Below, in pieces: positions 12,501 to 24,998 of a DNA stretch of 64,000 nt. Position 1 is the first letter of the stretch; each line of letters opens with the position of its first letter. The translations under genes and the position numbers were made by a program. The notes under the pieces are model-generated. The model had not been told where the DNA came from and did not search any database. It saw nothing but the letters and a program-made list of their open reading frames with translations. Source of the stretch: Vespula vulgaris (Eukaryota; Arthropoda; Insecta; Hymenoptera; Vespidae); assembly GCF_905475345.1 (NCBI RefSeq), contig NC_066589.1:4459501-4523500 (forward strand), given 5' to 3'.

Positions 12501-15500
12501 GCGACAGGCTGCCATCTCGCGCTTATTCATTCTCTGCGTGCACTTATGTTCATTAGAGTCTGCGGCAACGCTGCGATACCTCGTCGAACGTTAAATCTAA
12601 AAGTGGTGGAGCCATGTTACACAAATTCTCGCACCGCTTTCGAGCGACGTATAACGCATCTCTCGCTAAGAACAAATGCTTATATATCACTCTAACTTTC
12701 GAACTCCTGTATTTTTTTTGTTTCTTATTATTTTTTTTTTTTTCTCTAAGTTTTGTGTTTCATTTCTTCCGAGTTTCATTTTGAAGAATATACACGGCGC
12801 TTATACGTTCGCGTATAACTAGTTCGAAAATCATTGCATCGTAAAATTATCGAAATAGTCGAAAGCTATTGATGCTTCCACTTTTTTTGTTTTCATTTTT
12901 TTTTCTTTTTCTCTGTTTTGAGGAGGAGGGGAGACGTTAATGTCGCGAAGCGAGAAAAGCGTATCGCGAACGTTCGCAGAAGCTAGTCTGCAGAAAACAA
13001 GAACTTTTTTGTCAATCACACGCACGACATTAGAGAGGAAGAAATCATCAATGGCATCGAGGACGATTTACCGAGCTCTTCCTCCTTATTGCAGGATTCT
13101 CTTCCATTTACTTCTTCCTCTTCGTCTTCCTCTTCAGCTTCCTGGACCTCTGCGTCCTCCTCCTCCTCCTCTTCCTCGTCATCCTCGACGAACGCACATT
13201 TGGGACAAATTCTTGGGGGTGCCGGTGAGACGGAATGACAGGATACATGGTAGTTGGCCGAACAATTTTCGCATACCGTCAGAGTACCTGCATGTAATCG
13301 CCCTTAATTAAGTAATTAAAGTTACAAACAATGTATACGGTAACATAGCCGAGGTAAATCAAATCAAACATGGATCGAGAGATATTTAAAGTTTCGTAAG
13401 TGAAGTGGACACGACAGAATATACAGGATGATATATTTAAAAGAGAACACTGTAAAACAATGACAATTAAGAGAGAATCTCTTTCTTCGTATCATTTTTC
13501 GATCGTAACTTTTTATTGAAAAATATCCTTATAGATGTATAAGCAAGAAAAACCTCTGGATGTCTCTGCTTATATACCTCACCCTGTATCATCGATTGTT
13601 TGCTTCAAAAGCCTACGATGTCTCGACGGCAACGAAAAGTTAATAGTTCTAGTCAATAAAAGAAGCAAATCCACCACTCTCTGTCTTTCATTTATGATAT
13701 GTATGTACAGCTTTTGTTATATAACATGTGACACTGACCTGGATTCCTACACCTTATACAAACAATCGAATCGTTTTCGATCCTCTCTATCGTTAAACTC
13801 GAAGGTAATCCTGGTATATGGACAGTTCTACTACCAGTTGATTGTATCGTTTTCGTACCAACGATCGGTAATGGCATGGAATTTGAACCATTTTCAACTT
13901 TGCCCTTTCCGGTATAGACTTTGTTTTCCGATGCGTTCCTAAGAATGTTCGGTCTCGTCATCGACTTTTGCAGGGGAATGAGAGATTTTCCTATCGTCGT
14001 TCTCGAGGGTGGCGAAGTAGATTTTGGTAAGGCTGTCTTACTAACAGGAGGTGGCGATGGTCCATTCATGCGAGCTGTCGTTTGTCTTGTCTGAGGTGCA
14101 CTTCCACCGGATTGCAAATACGTGCATCTCTTCCTTTTCTATGAACAATATAAGAATACAATAACGATTTCGTGACGCAAAACGTGACGGATTGTAAACC
14201 TATCTTGAATCAACCTAACGTTAGATACGCTTTTCTTTAAAACGAGCCGTCTCACGAAGGACTAACGAAATTTACTAAATGTGACATGGAAGAAAATAAT
14301 GTACCATAGGTGCCTCAAAACAGGAGTACACAAATTGAGGATTAGCTGTGCTACGTCGTTTCCTTTCTACCCTCTTGTTTTGTAATTCGGAATATCTCGC
14401 ATTGGTGATCAGGCTCAAATTCGATAGGAACGTGATCTTTTCGTTGAATTCGTTCTTGCAATCCTTTTTATCAAGCTCCTCTTGCGTCTCGTTTGAATTT
14501 TCATCCATAGAGACCTCTATGACATCGTCCTCGCCGGATATCGTCTCCACCGAGCTCGATCGATCTCTACGAAAATACCAAGTACATGCATATATTCATA
14601 AATTCTGAAAAAGGTCAGAAATGAAAGCATCATCAATTCTTACTCACTTGGAAGGCGAATTTTCTTGCGAGGGCGACGGTACGTCGCTGTTGCGTACCGT
14701 GTCCTCGTAATCATCCTTCGATATCTTAACGTCAAGATTGTTGGCGTTTCCCACCACTTTGTTACTTTTCTTATCATTATTATTCGTGATATGACGATTA
14801 TTATTATCCAAACCAAGCAACGACGCTAGGGAAACTTTCGGCCCGTTTGCATTTTGCGCTTTGAATGCCTCGACCTCTTTGCGCAACCGCTGTAGGACTT
14901 GTTTCTGCAAACGGAAAAAGTAGATACTGTTATAAAATGGAAATAATTCTTTATTAAAGCGATCATTGCGCTGTAATAAAATCTTCGAATCTACTTAATA
15001 AAAGAAAAAAGTTCTTTACTCGAAACTAACCTAAACGATAATCTGGATAGATTAAATTTCAAAGAAACGCGAAGAAGACCGAAGAAAAATAGAACGTAAC
15101 AAAATGAGAAACGTGATGTTTGATTTCTAGAAAAGTCTTCCTATTTCTCCAACGTATTACGTCGATGGAGGAGAAACGAAAATAGTGAGAGAGAAGAAAA
15201 TACATGCGCTTTAGTCGGATGAAAAAAGGAAAATGGATGAAAAGAAAAGGGGAAAAGAAAAAGGGTAAAATGATATTGCGCGAGATATTTTATCGATTGG
15301 GAGGCTCTTTCTCTTTTCTCATCCTCCGACTTGGTCTCTCCCGTATTCTCGCTCGTTCTCCCCTACTTATAGTTACTTGCTCTCTACCGTCGTCGCTTCA
15401 GCCCCCCTCCATCCCCATTCCCATCCCCGTTGCTAGTACTCGTTTCGTCCGTGCTTCATCGTCGTAGAAAGAAAGAGAGGATCGTAAAAAAAGATGTCAT

Positions 15501-18500
15501 GAGATAAAACACAAAGGTGCCTAGCAAACGAATCATGTTACATATCTTTTGAAAAATAAAATTAACTTTGTTCTTTAGCAGGCATATTCCCTTCGAACTT
15601 GTACCATGAGACAACGAATCGAACGGTTGGACATTTCGATAATTGAAAGTAAACGATATCTTTTCGAATGATCTTTCTAGACTTGCGACATGAAACAAGG
15701 TTAACTTTTCTAACGTGTAAATGGAGTCAAGGGCGAGTAATACTTTGTATATCCCTTTCATTTGTTGTTTTTTCGACTGCGTTCAATCGCATGATGATTT
15801 TCTTGTTCCGAGTGATAAGCGATAACATTGATCACCGAGGAAAGCAAAGAAATGAATTTGTTGGAATCTGTTCAACTTACCTGACATCTATCCAAAGAGA
15901 CGATGTGTAAATGGATGTCCTGTATCCGTCCGAGAATGATAGTGTTCTGCAAAAAGAATATCTTATATTCGCGTCGCTTTAATTTGTTATGACAAGTACA
16001 ACGACGTATTCGTTCCTTTTATTCGTATCGAACGAATGTTCGTCAAAATGAAGATATTTAGATACAAAAAGGTTACTTACGTGTGGATCATCTTTCAATT
16101 TGCCCACGCATATCTAGAATTTATAAAAAGAAAAGTCATATCAACGATAGTTAAATAAAACAGTTAAATAAAAAATTAAATAGATTATGTCAAGAATTTC
16201 TATTTGCTTTTACTAGACCGTGAAATTGAATTATTTTTACATATTTCGTATTCGTTTAACAAAGAGATCCTTCAATTTTTGCAACTTCACAATATCTTTA
16301 TCTAAAGGACTCATAATTTCTTCGTTCTTCACAATCATTCGCCATTTTTTTCCAACTTTTACGACGCACGCAGTAGAAAGAGTACACGTACATTTAACGG
16401 CACCGTCTCCTTTCTTTCTCACCCTCATCGCGTTTCACTCTCGAGTTACTAGTGGTAGTAAACGACGTACAAGAAAAAGTCCGAAAGGCTATGACAATAC
16501 TTCTCGTTTCTTCATCCGCTTTTAGACGCATCTAACCTATTTTTCTCAACACCGAGTACGATTTAGCGTAATACTTCATAGTTCACTACGATAGACGTAG
16601 ATAGGAGACGTAACTGTACGTACACTATAATTAGCGTTACCATTAGAGAGGCGATATAGTTTATTTATATTCGTAATACTGATTATCTAAACGTTCTATA
16701 GTACACTTCATGTGTTTACAAACATCAGTATGCCTCTTAGTAACACACACATAAATCCTTCTTTATGTATGAAACTAGTCGTATACGATATGTTAATACG
16801 ATATTTCTCGATTATGGAATATTACGCAAGTGCATAAATATTCTCGACGATTTTCATTGCGGAACATCGATTACGGGTAACGATTGATTCGTATTTATAT
16901 AACAATAGCCAATCATTAATCGAAATTGTTAGAAATCGGACACGAGACTATGATTGGCTAATGAAAAATGAAGCGCCAATTACAAATTGTCAAAATACGC
17001 GATAGTTTCGTGAGATTTCCGGCGGATTAAATTCTTCCATTTCTTGAAAATGCTCAATAACCTTCTCTCTTTAAACAACGGCATAGTATCGATGCCGGCG
17101 GTATCGAATAAACGAGAATATTCGTTGCGACTACTACCGAGTCTCGCTCCAGAGAGGAACATAAAGAAACGTTTCGTTTTACGTAAAATTCTTTAATTCG
17201 CGAAAAGAGAGGAAAGACGTTCTAATGCATTTTGCATTCGAAGAATATAGATAAACTACGTTTTAAACGTGAAAATAAATTAACTTAATTTCTGAATTGA
17301 ATATTATATAATTTCATAATCGTTCGAATCACATATATCGTTTATTAAATCGTAGATAGAAATCAGGTCTGGAACTTTTAAAGAAGAATACAGGCCATTA
17401 ATATTTATCTATTATTTATTAATAGAAATAGTCCATTAATATTCGTATACCGCTCGTCAAGATCGATCGGTACATTAAAAAGATGTCCAGAAAAAATGGA
17501 CAACTGCGCATCGAATTCAACAACTTTCCTCTCTTCTTTAGACAGTAAGAGTATTAAAAGTTTTAATTATTGCATAAAGATAATCACGCAAGCGATTCTA
17601 TTCGTTAGAAGCACGAAACAACTGAAAGACAGCCGATTGTCTTCTCGAGTATATAGGGACGAGTTCTGCTCGTCTCGACGCGCTATATATATGTATATAT
17701 ATAAACGTATATGACAGCGGACAAGAATACGCGTTTCGATTAGTCCTCTTATTCTATTTTACATTCCTGCAAATTCTAACAGTCGCATATATGCATAGAC
17801 ATTCGATCGTTCGCGAGGCCATTTTAATTCGTTGCTTAAGACATTGACTTGTATTCGAATGTTTCGCTATACGACTGTTCACGCAAATAAGAATCGAAAG
17901 AACGAAATTGAAGCGCGACACACTCGAAGAGAAAGAGAAAGGAGAAAGAGAAAGAGGAAGAGGAAGAGAAAAAGAAAGAGACAGAAACTTCTTCAAAGTC
18001 GCACGTCGCATCAGAGTCGACTCGTCGTTCCTTGCGAACAACGAAGGTTAAGGTCTCCGACAACGTTCGTCGTTGCCGGCGAAAAAGCAAGGACGAACGT
18101 CGTATATGATATTACATTCCTTCTTATTGAACGATATATCGAACGAGTTTTCTCGTACGAAACTCGATCCAATGATATACGCTTATGCCGCTGCTTCGTC
18201 TATTACGACGAGCGAACGAATGCGGAACTTTCGATCGAAGAATCTCTTAAACGACGTGATATGCGAGAGGAGAGCAACAGCGTTTCTTGTAACCCCCGCT
18301 TGACGGCACGCACGCTCGCTCGTTTGCGCGCGCGCTCCGAGAATCCTAAAATCTTCATTCGAAATTTCGAAGACAACCGAACGCCGCGATCGAGTTCTTT
18401 CTCCATTTTCTCGTCTCCGACTTCCAAATATGTTTATGTAAAAACATAACGACGCGAGCTACGACGAAATTTTTATCTATATGCGAAATCCGGTATGGGC

Positions 18501-19216
18501 ATGGATATCTTGCGCGTCTCTATGAAAGAAAGGAAGGGGAAAAGAGGTGGAGCGAAGAGAAAGAGGAAGGGTAAAGACGCGCGAACAGAAAGGAAGTGCG
18601 AGCGAGGAGGAAACGGTCTGAGAGAGAGTGAGAGAGGGAGGGAGGGAGGGAGAGAGAGGGAGAAAGAGAACGAGAGAGAGAGAGAGAGAGCTAAGCGAAG
18701 AGTGCATCGGTGTGTGAGTGAGCGCGAAACAAAAAGAAGCATTGCTATACTAGTGTTGCTATACTATGCTTTTAGTAGATTCATGCATTTCCCCGCTCGC
18801 TTCTTTACAGAGGCGCAAAGATTTAAAATCGACGAAAGTAAATTGTTCGATTGTACTTTGTTTTGAAGTTCTCTTTCTATCGCGTGCACGTCTCGAATCA
18901 TCGAAAAGGCGATCAGCGTGAACGATTGCCAGATAGAAGAACGATCGTTACGTACTTACATACTTATAAAGACGAATGGAAAAAGAAATGGAAAGCGAAC
19001 CGGTAAAGAGGGAAAGGGACATAGAAATAGGAACAGAGAGAAAGAGAAAAAGGAAAAGTTTTGATCCCGTCGTCTTCAGCTTTTTTACCCGCGTCTACGA
19101 TAACCGATTGACACAGATTAGTATCGGCATTTTCTCACCTGATGATCGCGTATGGCATTCTTCAGCTTGTTTTGCACGGTGAGTATTTCTTCCTGTAGCG
19201 TCTTAGATATCTCCAT
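9539..19216 (-). CDS. PHF21A/BHC80-type PHD-finger protein
   Basis: Nine coding exons (transcript order): 19139-19216, 16081-16113, 15881-15946, 14648-14904, 14305-14566, 13739-14138, 13072-13287, 12259-12365 and 9539-11349. Exons 1-4 give an N-terminal coiled coil starting MEISKTLQEEIL, resembling the PHF21A N-terminus. Exon 5 carries the family block RKRRSTANP. A C4HC3 PHD finger spans exons 6-7 (CIRCRNP ... CENCSANYHVSCH ... CPKC) and is followed by a Glu-rich stretch. A second coiled coil crosses exons 8-9. Vertebrate PHF21A is the LSD1/CoREST-complex reader of unmethylated H3K4, so a nuclear repressor role is inferred. Phases close through exon 8. Exon 9 begins in the coiled-coil frame (stop at 10207-10209), while the acidic, protein-like C-terminus lies in the frame ending at 9539. 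A -1 switch, an unrecognised intron or a one-base assembly error is therefore needed between about 11150 and 10207. Confidence 0.88.
16081..16113 (-). other. 33-nt microexon of the PHF21A-type gene
   Basis: Flanked on the minus strand by attctag and gtaagt, it encodes ICVGKLKDDPH in phase 0. Together with the next exon this matches the KQDPQNADL region of the vertebrate PHF21A N-terminal coiled coil. It is too short for ordinary ORF detection. Confidence 0.8.
17930..18700. repeat. Purine-rich low-complexity tracts in PHF21A intron 1
   Basis: GA-rich runs at about 17930-17990 and 18520-18690 (including (GA)n at about 18673-18690) lie in the 3-kb first intron. The surroundings are unusually G+C- and CpG-rich for this window. 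The tracts create long Arg/Lys/Glu or Ser/Leu open frames on both strands that are artefacts. Confidence 0.85.
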
Positions 19217-21193
19217 ACTCGTTGGTGGTGCAGGTATGCGCGTTTTTCGCATCCAAAAGTATATACGGGATAACCGTAGTAACGTGAGCGAGAGAAGGGG
19301 AGGATGGGGAGCCTCCTCCTCCCCCCTCCCAGCCGCCAAATCGACGAGAGCCGCGACGTACGAACGAACACCAGCAGCGTGCACTGCTACTACCACCACT
19401 ATACTATCATCACCGTCACCACTACCAGCAGCAGCAGCTCTACCACTACCACCGTCGACGGCACACTATACTACAGTACCACACCACTAGACCGCGAGAA
19501 GACAGGAGCGAGGCGCGGACGAGCGGATCTCTTGATCGTTCACACGCGAGAATATCTTTGAAAAAAATTACTTTTTACTTAAGTTTTACCGATTGACACT
19601 TTTCCGACCACACGAATAAACGAAATGGAAATTCAGATCGTAACGAAACAATACAAGTGTTCCTCTTTTCTCTCTCTCTCTTTTTTACACGCGCACACGT
19701 ACCTTCCTTAGTCGCGTTGTTGCCCTTCCGCGACGAGAGCGCAATGTAAGTCGGTGGGACACGAACACGGGCACGAGACAGGATACGGACACCGACACCG
19801 AGAACCGACTCCTTCGCCCGTCAGCGAACGTCTGTGCTGCCACCAATCTCGACGTAGCGCGCGCGCAAAGACGTACCGAGCGATTCGAGCGCCCCGTACC
19901 TCCTCCCTTCCTTCCTCCGACTTCTACGTATTTTCTTCAAGAAATTAAACAAAAGAAAGAACAAAACAAACCACCGGTACATCACCAGTACATCACACGT
20001 AGATCGTTATCACTCAACTAATTTTCGCGCCAACTTAACTATCTTTCTCCATTTTTCCATGGTTTCGAGAAACGAAAACTGTCTCGATTTTCCCGGTTCT
20101 TCGATGGACGAATCGAAGATGACTTTATTACCTCTTCTAAGATGTTTTTATCGATTTATGAGAATTTTTAAAGCTCTATCGATTATTGTCGTTGAATCTG
20201 CGTACTTAATTGGGAATAACACTTCGTCTATCGATGAAGCATTTTAATTATTTACTTTTCTTAGGAGTAGCAAATTCGATCTTTTTCTACTGTGTTGTGT
20301 TTACAAAATGAATATGAATATGAATAAGCATGTTACGTTATCATCCTCGATTGTGATATTAAGAGCATATATCCTTCTAATTCTAAATTTGACTTTATAT
20401 GTAACGTTTTATCGAGAAAGATATATTTGTTATAAGATTATTAAACCGTTTAACTTTTCATCGTGTTTTCTTATTTTTTCAATGTAGTTCTTACAATTGA
20501 TATTTTCACTATTTTCCGTAGTAAATACTTGGTTGTGATTCATTATTTGTATTCTTTCAACACTTTTGATTTGTTTGAGTTTAACTCTAGCCTAAAAATA
20601 TCATATATATATCTCTATTTTACACAAAATAGCATTTTTAGTAGACCATTCCTTCTATCCTGGCCAAACCTGACGATTCATACCGTATCTTATGATTGTA
20701 GATCCCGGACAAATTTGCTCACAGACACAAAGTATCAGTGTGTAGTGAATTAATATAAACGCTGGAATGCTGTAAATATTTTAACTTTATAGTTATCCTG
20801 TAAATTCTTATTGATTGTTATATTTCATTTTTTATAATAGTAAGTCTTACTTCAATATTAATAATGTATGGTGTTTCTTTTAAAAAATCAATATTTCGAA
20901 CATTGTGAGGTTATTTGATCGGTATTATAAACTTTACTTAAAAAGTATTTGTAAATAAAATAAATTAAATAGATCGTTTTATTCATTATCATTTCCATTT
21001 TTTGTTTATCGTTTTTCCAGATGTGTAAAAATTAATTCATACTTTTTGTTTCCTTCATTCTAGTTTATAACCTCTTGAATTTGACGATATTGTTGACAAT
21101 ATCACTTGGTAAAAACATAATGTATTATTTAAAAATAAATTATAAACGTTTATTTTTCGCAATTTAAATTTAAGTATAATAATATAATGTCAG

Positions 21194-21237
<44 letters not shown>

Positions 21238-21315
21238 ATGTGTATATATATATATTTAAAAAATTTATAGGATATAACGTATACAATCTTTAATATTCAG
21301 TTACAAACATTATAA
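19217..21315. promoter_or_regulatory. Divergent promoter region between PHF21A-type gene and NUP50
   Basis: The two genes are transcribed away from this interval. The half near 19217-19950 is CpG- and GC-rich with trinucleotide tracts (cagcagcag, ctaccactacc), suiting 5' UTR/promoter of the PHF21A-type gene. The half near NUP50 is AT-rich with (TA)n/(TATG)n at about 21196-21256. I see no core promoter motif strong enough to place a start site. Confidence 0.5.
21196..21256. repeat. (TA)n/(TATG)n microsatellite
   Basis: Alternating TA run with gtatg interruptions, about 60 bp upstream of the NUP50 start codon. Confidence 0.9.
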
Positions 21316-23166
21316 ATGGCTACTAAACGTACGGCAACTACAGATTTAAATCATGATAATTGGAATGAAGAAAACGAACCTGAAGATGCAGGAACATTTA
21401 CAAAGGCATCTGACGAAATTCTTCAGAAAAGAGTAATTAAAGCTGCTAGGCGTAGATTAGCTCCAAAAGATGTAAGAAATTTTGTGTAATATTTTTTATT
21501 TGTCATACTTAAATAATGATCTTTTTTAATTGCAAGCAAATTTGATATATTTCAGGAAACAAGCAAAAATGCATTTGGTGGATTTACAGGTTTCAATACC
21601 CCAACTACTAGTTCATCTCCATTTAATTTCTTAGCATCTACAAGTACTACTTTTCAATCATCATCCTCGTCAATATCAAACACGAATAGTGGAATTACCA
21701 AAAGTTCAGAAAATGGAACTAGTAAGACAGAAAATGTCCAACAAGTCAAACCATCATTAACTGAAATATCTGAAAATGAACAAGAAAATGACAAAGTTTC
21801 TAAAAAATCTCCAGAATACTTTGCGCAATTAAAAGGATTAAATGAAAGTGTTGCACAGTGGATTAAAACACATGTAGATGCAAATCCATTTTGTATTTTA
21901 ACACCTATATTTAAGGATTATGCAAATTATTTAAATGAAATAGAATTAAAATATGGGAATGAATCTAAGAAACCAAAACATGATGAACAAACTTCATCTG
22001 GAAAGGATAATACCAAGGAAAATAATAGCAAAGATAGTAGTAATAAAAGTGAAAGTGATAGTACTCATGAAGTTACAAATGTAAAAGCTTATTCTGGAGT
22101 ATCAGATTGGAAACCAGAAAAATCAATCTTTGGAAATGTCAGTGTTAATGCTAAATCAATATTTGGTAATATAGAACAAAAATCAGATACTCCAAAATCT
22201 ATTTTCAATAACATAGAGCAACTTACCAACATACAGAAACCAATTTTTGGTAATGTTGAGACAAAGACATCTAATAAAAATATATTTGACAAACCAAATT
22301 CAGAAAGAAACCCACTATTGACTAAGCCAACTTCAGGTTCAGAAATTAAAGATGATAATGAATCAAAATCTGATAAAATAAGTAGTGGTCTTACATTTAC
22401 ATCCTCTAATACTACTACATTTAGTTTTGGTCAAAGTTCTACAGCTACTAGCCCATCTGCTGGTTTTAGTTTTGGAAAGTAATTATCTGCTATTCTTTCA
22501 TAAAAATTTTACTTCTTCTTTTATTGAAGTATTTGATATTGATCTAAAAAAAAAAAAAAAACCATTACATTTTAGTACAAAACCATTCTCATTTGGAGCT
22601 CAAGTCGTAAAATCACAAGATAATGAAGACAAATCTGAAAATCAATCTAAAGATGATGATGCTGAGGAACCTCCAAAACCAGACTTTAAACCAGTTACAG
22701 AAGAAGGAGCAATCTATGAACAAAGGTAAATTATGTTATTCTACTAGATAATTAGAATATTTCTATGAATATACAATTAATGAATAAAATTGTATAAAAT
22801 TAAAATAGTATAATAAATTAATAAAATATGTACAATCGACGACTATTTTGTTATTATATTTTCAGATGTAAGGTGTTTATTAAAAAAGACGGCGTTTTTA
22901 GTGATAGGGGTATAGGGACATTGTTTTTGAAACCAACGCCAAACGGAAAGACGCAGTTAATAGTACGAGCAGAAAATTCATTGGGAAATTTATTGTTGAA
23001 TACTTTATTAACTGAAAGTATTCCTACACAACGTATGAATAAAAATACCATAATGTTGGTTTGTCTGCCAGATTCACAACCTCCACCTACACCAGTTTTG
23101 TTAAGAGTGAAAACTAGTGAAGATGCAGATGTTTTACTAGAAACTTTAAATAAACATAAAAAATAA
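21316..23166 (+). CDS. Nup50: Nucleoporin NUP50
   Basis: Four exons (21316-21471, 21556-22478, 22576-22725, 22866-23166) join to 509 aa. The N-terminus, with a basic stretch (KRVIKAARRRL, residues 41-51) after an acidic lead, matches the NUP50 importin-binding N-terminus. The middle is Ser/Thr/Asn-rich with FG-type motifs (FGGF, FSFG three times, several SIFGN). Exon 4 encodes most of a C-terminal Ran-binding domain (CKVFIKKDGVFSDRGIGTLFLKP ... TQLIVRAENSLGNLLLN), about residues 410-509. NUP50 is a mobile nuclear-basket protein that binds importin-alpha and Ran and helps release cargo in the nucleus. All phases close, and the exon 3/4 junction splits an Arg codon. Confidence 0.95.
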
Positions 23167-24791
23167 ATTGAAAATAAAATATCTAGGTACTGTATTTGAC
23201 TAGCATAATGAGAATACTATATAAGCATAATGAGATAACTATAAGAAAAGAAAGCATAATGAGATAACTATAAGAGTACACAGTATGTTGCAACAAATTT
23301 AATATCATAGGTAAAAATTTTTAAGTTAGAACATAAATGTGTTAATTGTTGCATCATCTTATACTCTTACTATATTATGCTACTACCATTTTTGAAGTAA
23401 AGATGCCATTATCAACTACTCGTATGATTATGTATAAAAGCTTTAAAGCAAAATTAATGTGTGTGCAACGTTCGTGATTAGATAAATATTATATTGTATA
23501 TTTGAAACTTACCCTGTTAACACAGGTAATATTTGTAATATATTTGACATTTCGTATGACTAACAGTTTTTTTGTTTTGTCCAGAAAAAATAATGAAAAG
23601 ATATTTAGAAATTGTAATGGCATTTGCAGTTAACTTTTTAATTTATAAAAGAGTAATAACAAAATTGCATTATTAAAAAATGGTATATATCATTAAAAAA
23701 AATAAGTGTTTCTAAAAATATTATATTCTTTTTCATTTATCAATCATTCATTAGTTTCAATTTCTTAAACTTTCAAAACGTTTAGATATTCTTATTTTCC
23801 TGATTAAATAATTTAAATTATAATTTCTTTTAATAAATTTTGTATTTTCAAATATATAACATAAGTATGCTTATTAAAATTACAAAAATTTGTTCATTAT
23901 CAAACAAATACTACATAAATGTATCAATATAATTTTTTCTTATATTGATAATGATGTTATAGTGCATGTCTGTAATAAATAGCACACTATGGAATTGTCT
24001 GATGTATGACATTAAAAATATAAGTTTTATATATTATACGGTCATGTCTAGTAAATATTGAATATAAACCATGAAAAGAATAAATGCTATTTTTTTCTTA
24101 GAATAATGTATATTTATTATCTCCACTTTTTGTTCATAATAACAAAGATATACCATTTATACAAATTCTCTCTGTTGAGTATATATATGAAAATGAAAAT
24201 AAAAATAAAATTCCATTCATAAAATTAATGTATTGCATAAATGAAAAAAAATATTTAATTTATCATTAGTGACCTATACTTACCTAACATTTAATTACTA
24301 CAATTGTTAGTATAGCATTTTTGTACTAATGCTAAATTGTAAGACAAATCGTAACAGATATACAAACAGTATTATTAAACTTTTTAGATTAAACATTTTT
24401 ACAAGAATTTGTAAAATATCAATGAAGATTTTCAATGAATACAACGAAATTAATTTTCGAAATCCCTAGTTATCATTCACATTGTATAAAAATAAAGATG
24501 TAGGCTACATATTGAAGTTCATAAAAGAATACTCTCAAAATATATTATTTTAAATTATTATATTTTACATTATTATTTTTATTTGCTGCTATTGTAAAAT
24601 ATATTGTAAAAACGAATTTACTACGTATATTAAAAATTAATTCTAATTTCAATTCTGCAGTTTAAACAATAGTTATCTGCTTATATTTACTCTCAAATAT
24701 TTGTTGTATTATAAAATGAAATCTACAATAAATGATGAATACATTATTTGTGAATTTATATATACAGAAAATATATCATTATGCTTAATTT

Positions 24792-24825
<34 letters not shown>

Positions 24826-24998
24826 TATATATATATCTTATATTTTATAAAGAATCTTAATGAGCAAAAGTACTATATTTTATATTGAACAGTGTTAAAA
24901 TAAATGTTTTTTATGAACTATAGAGCACATAACGTGCATATCACTTGTTCCATCTGGGATTGTGCATTCAATGAATAAACTATATGATTTCATATATG
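23167..24998. other. Intergenic region between convergent NUP50 and LIN9 3' ends
   Basis: AT-rich and should hold both 3' UTRs. It contains an imperfect short tandem repeat of agcataatgaga (23202, 23224, 23253) and a (CATATA)n run at about 24793-24837. No coding frame is supported. Confidence 0.6.
24793..24837. repeat. (CATATA)n microsatellite
   Basis: Four to five catata units followed by a pure TA run, just downstream of the LIN9 stop in its 3' direction. Confidence 0.9.

Noticed and set aside
17832..18449. 205-aa plus-strand open frame rich in Arg/Lys/Glu
   Set aside because: It is produced by the GA-rich tracts in PHF21A intron 1; no domain, start context or splice support.
18473..18866. 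Overlapping open frames on both strands in the second purine tract
   Set aside because: Ser/Leu- or Arg/Glu-only low complexity from (GA)n; mirror-image frames on both strands show an artefact.
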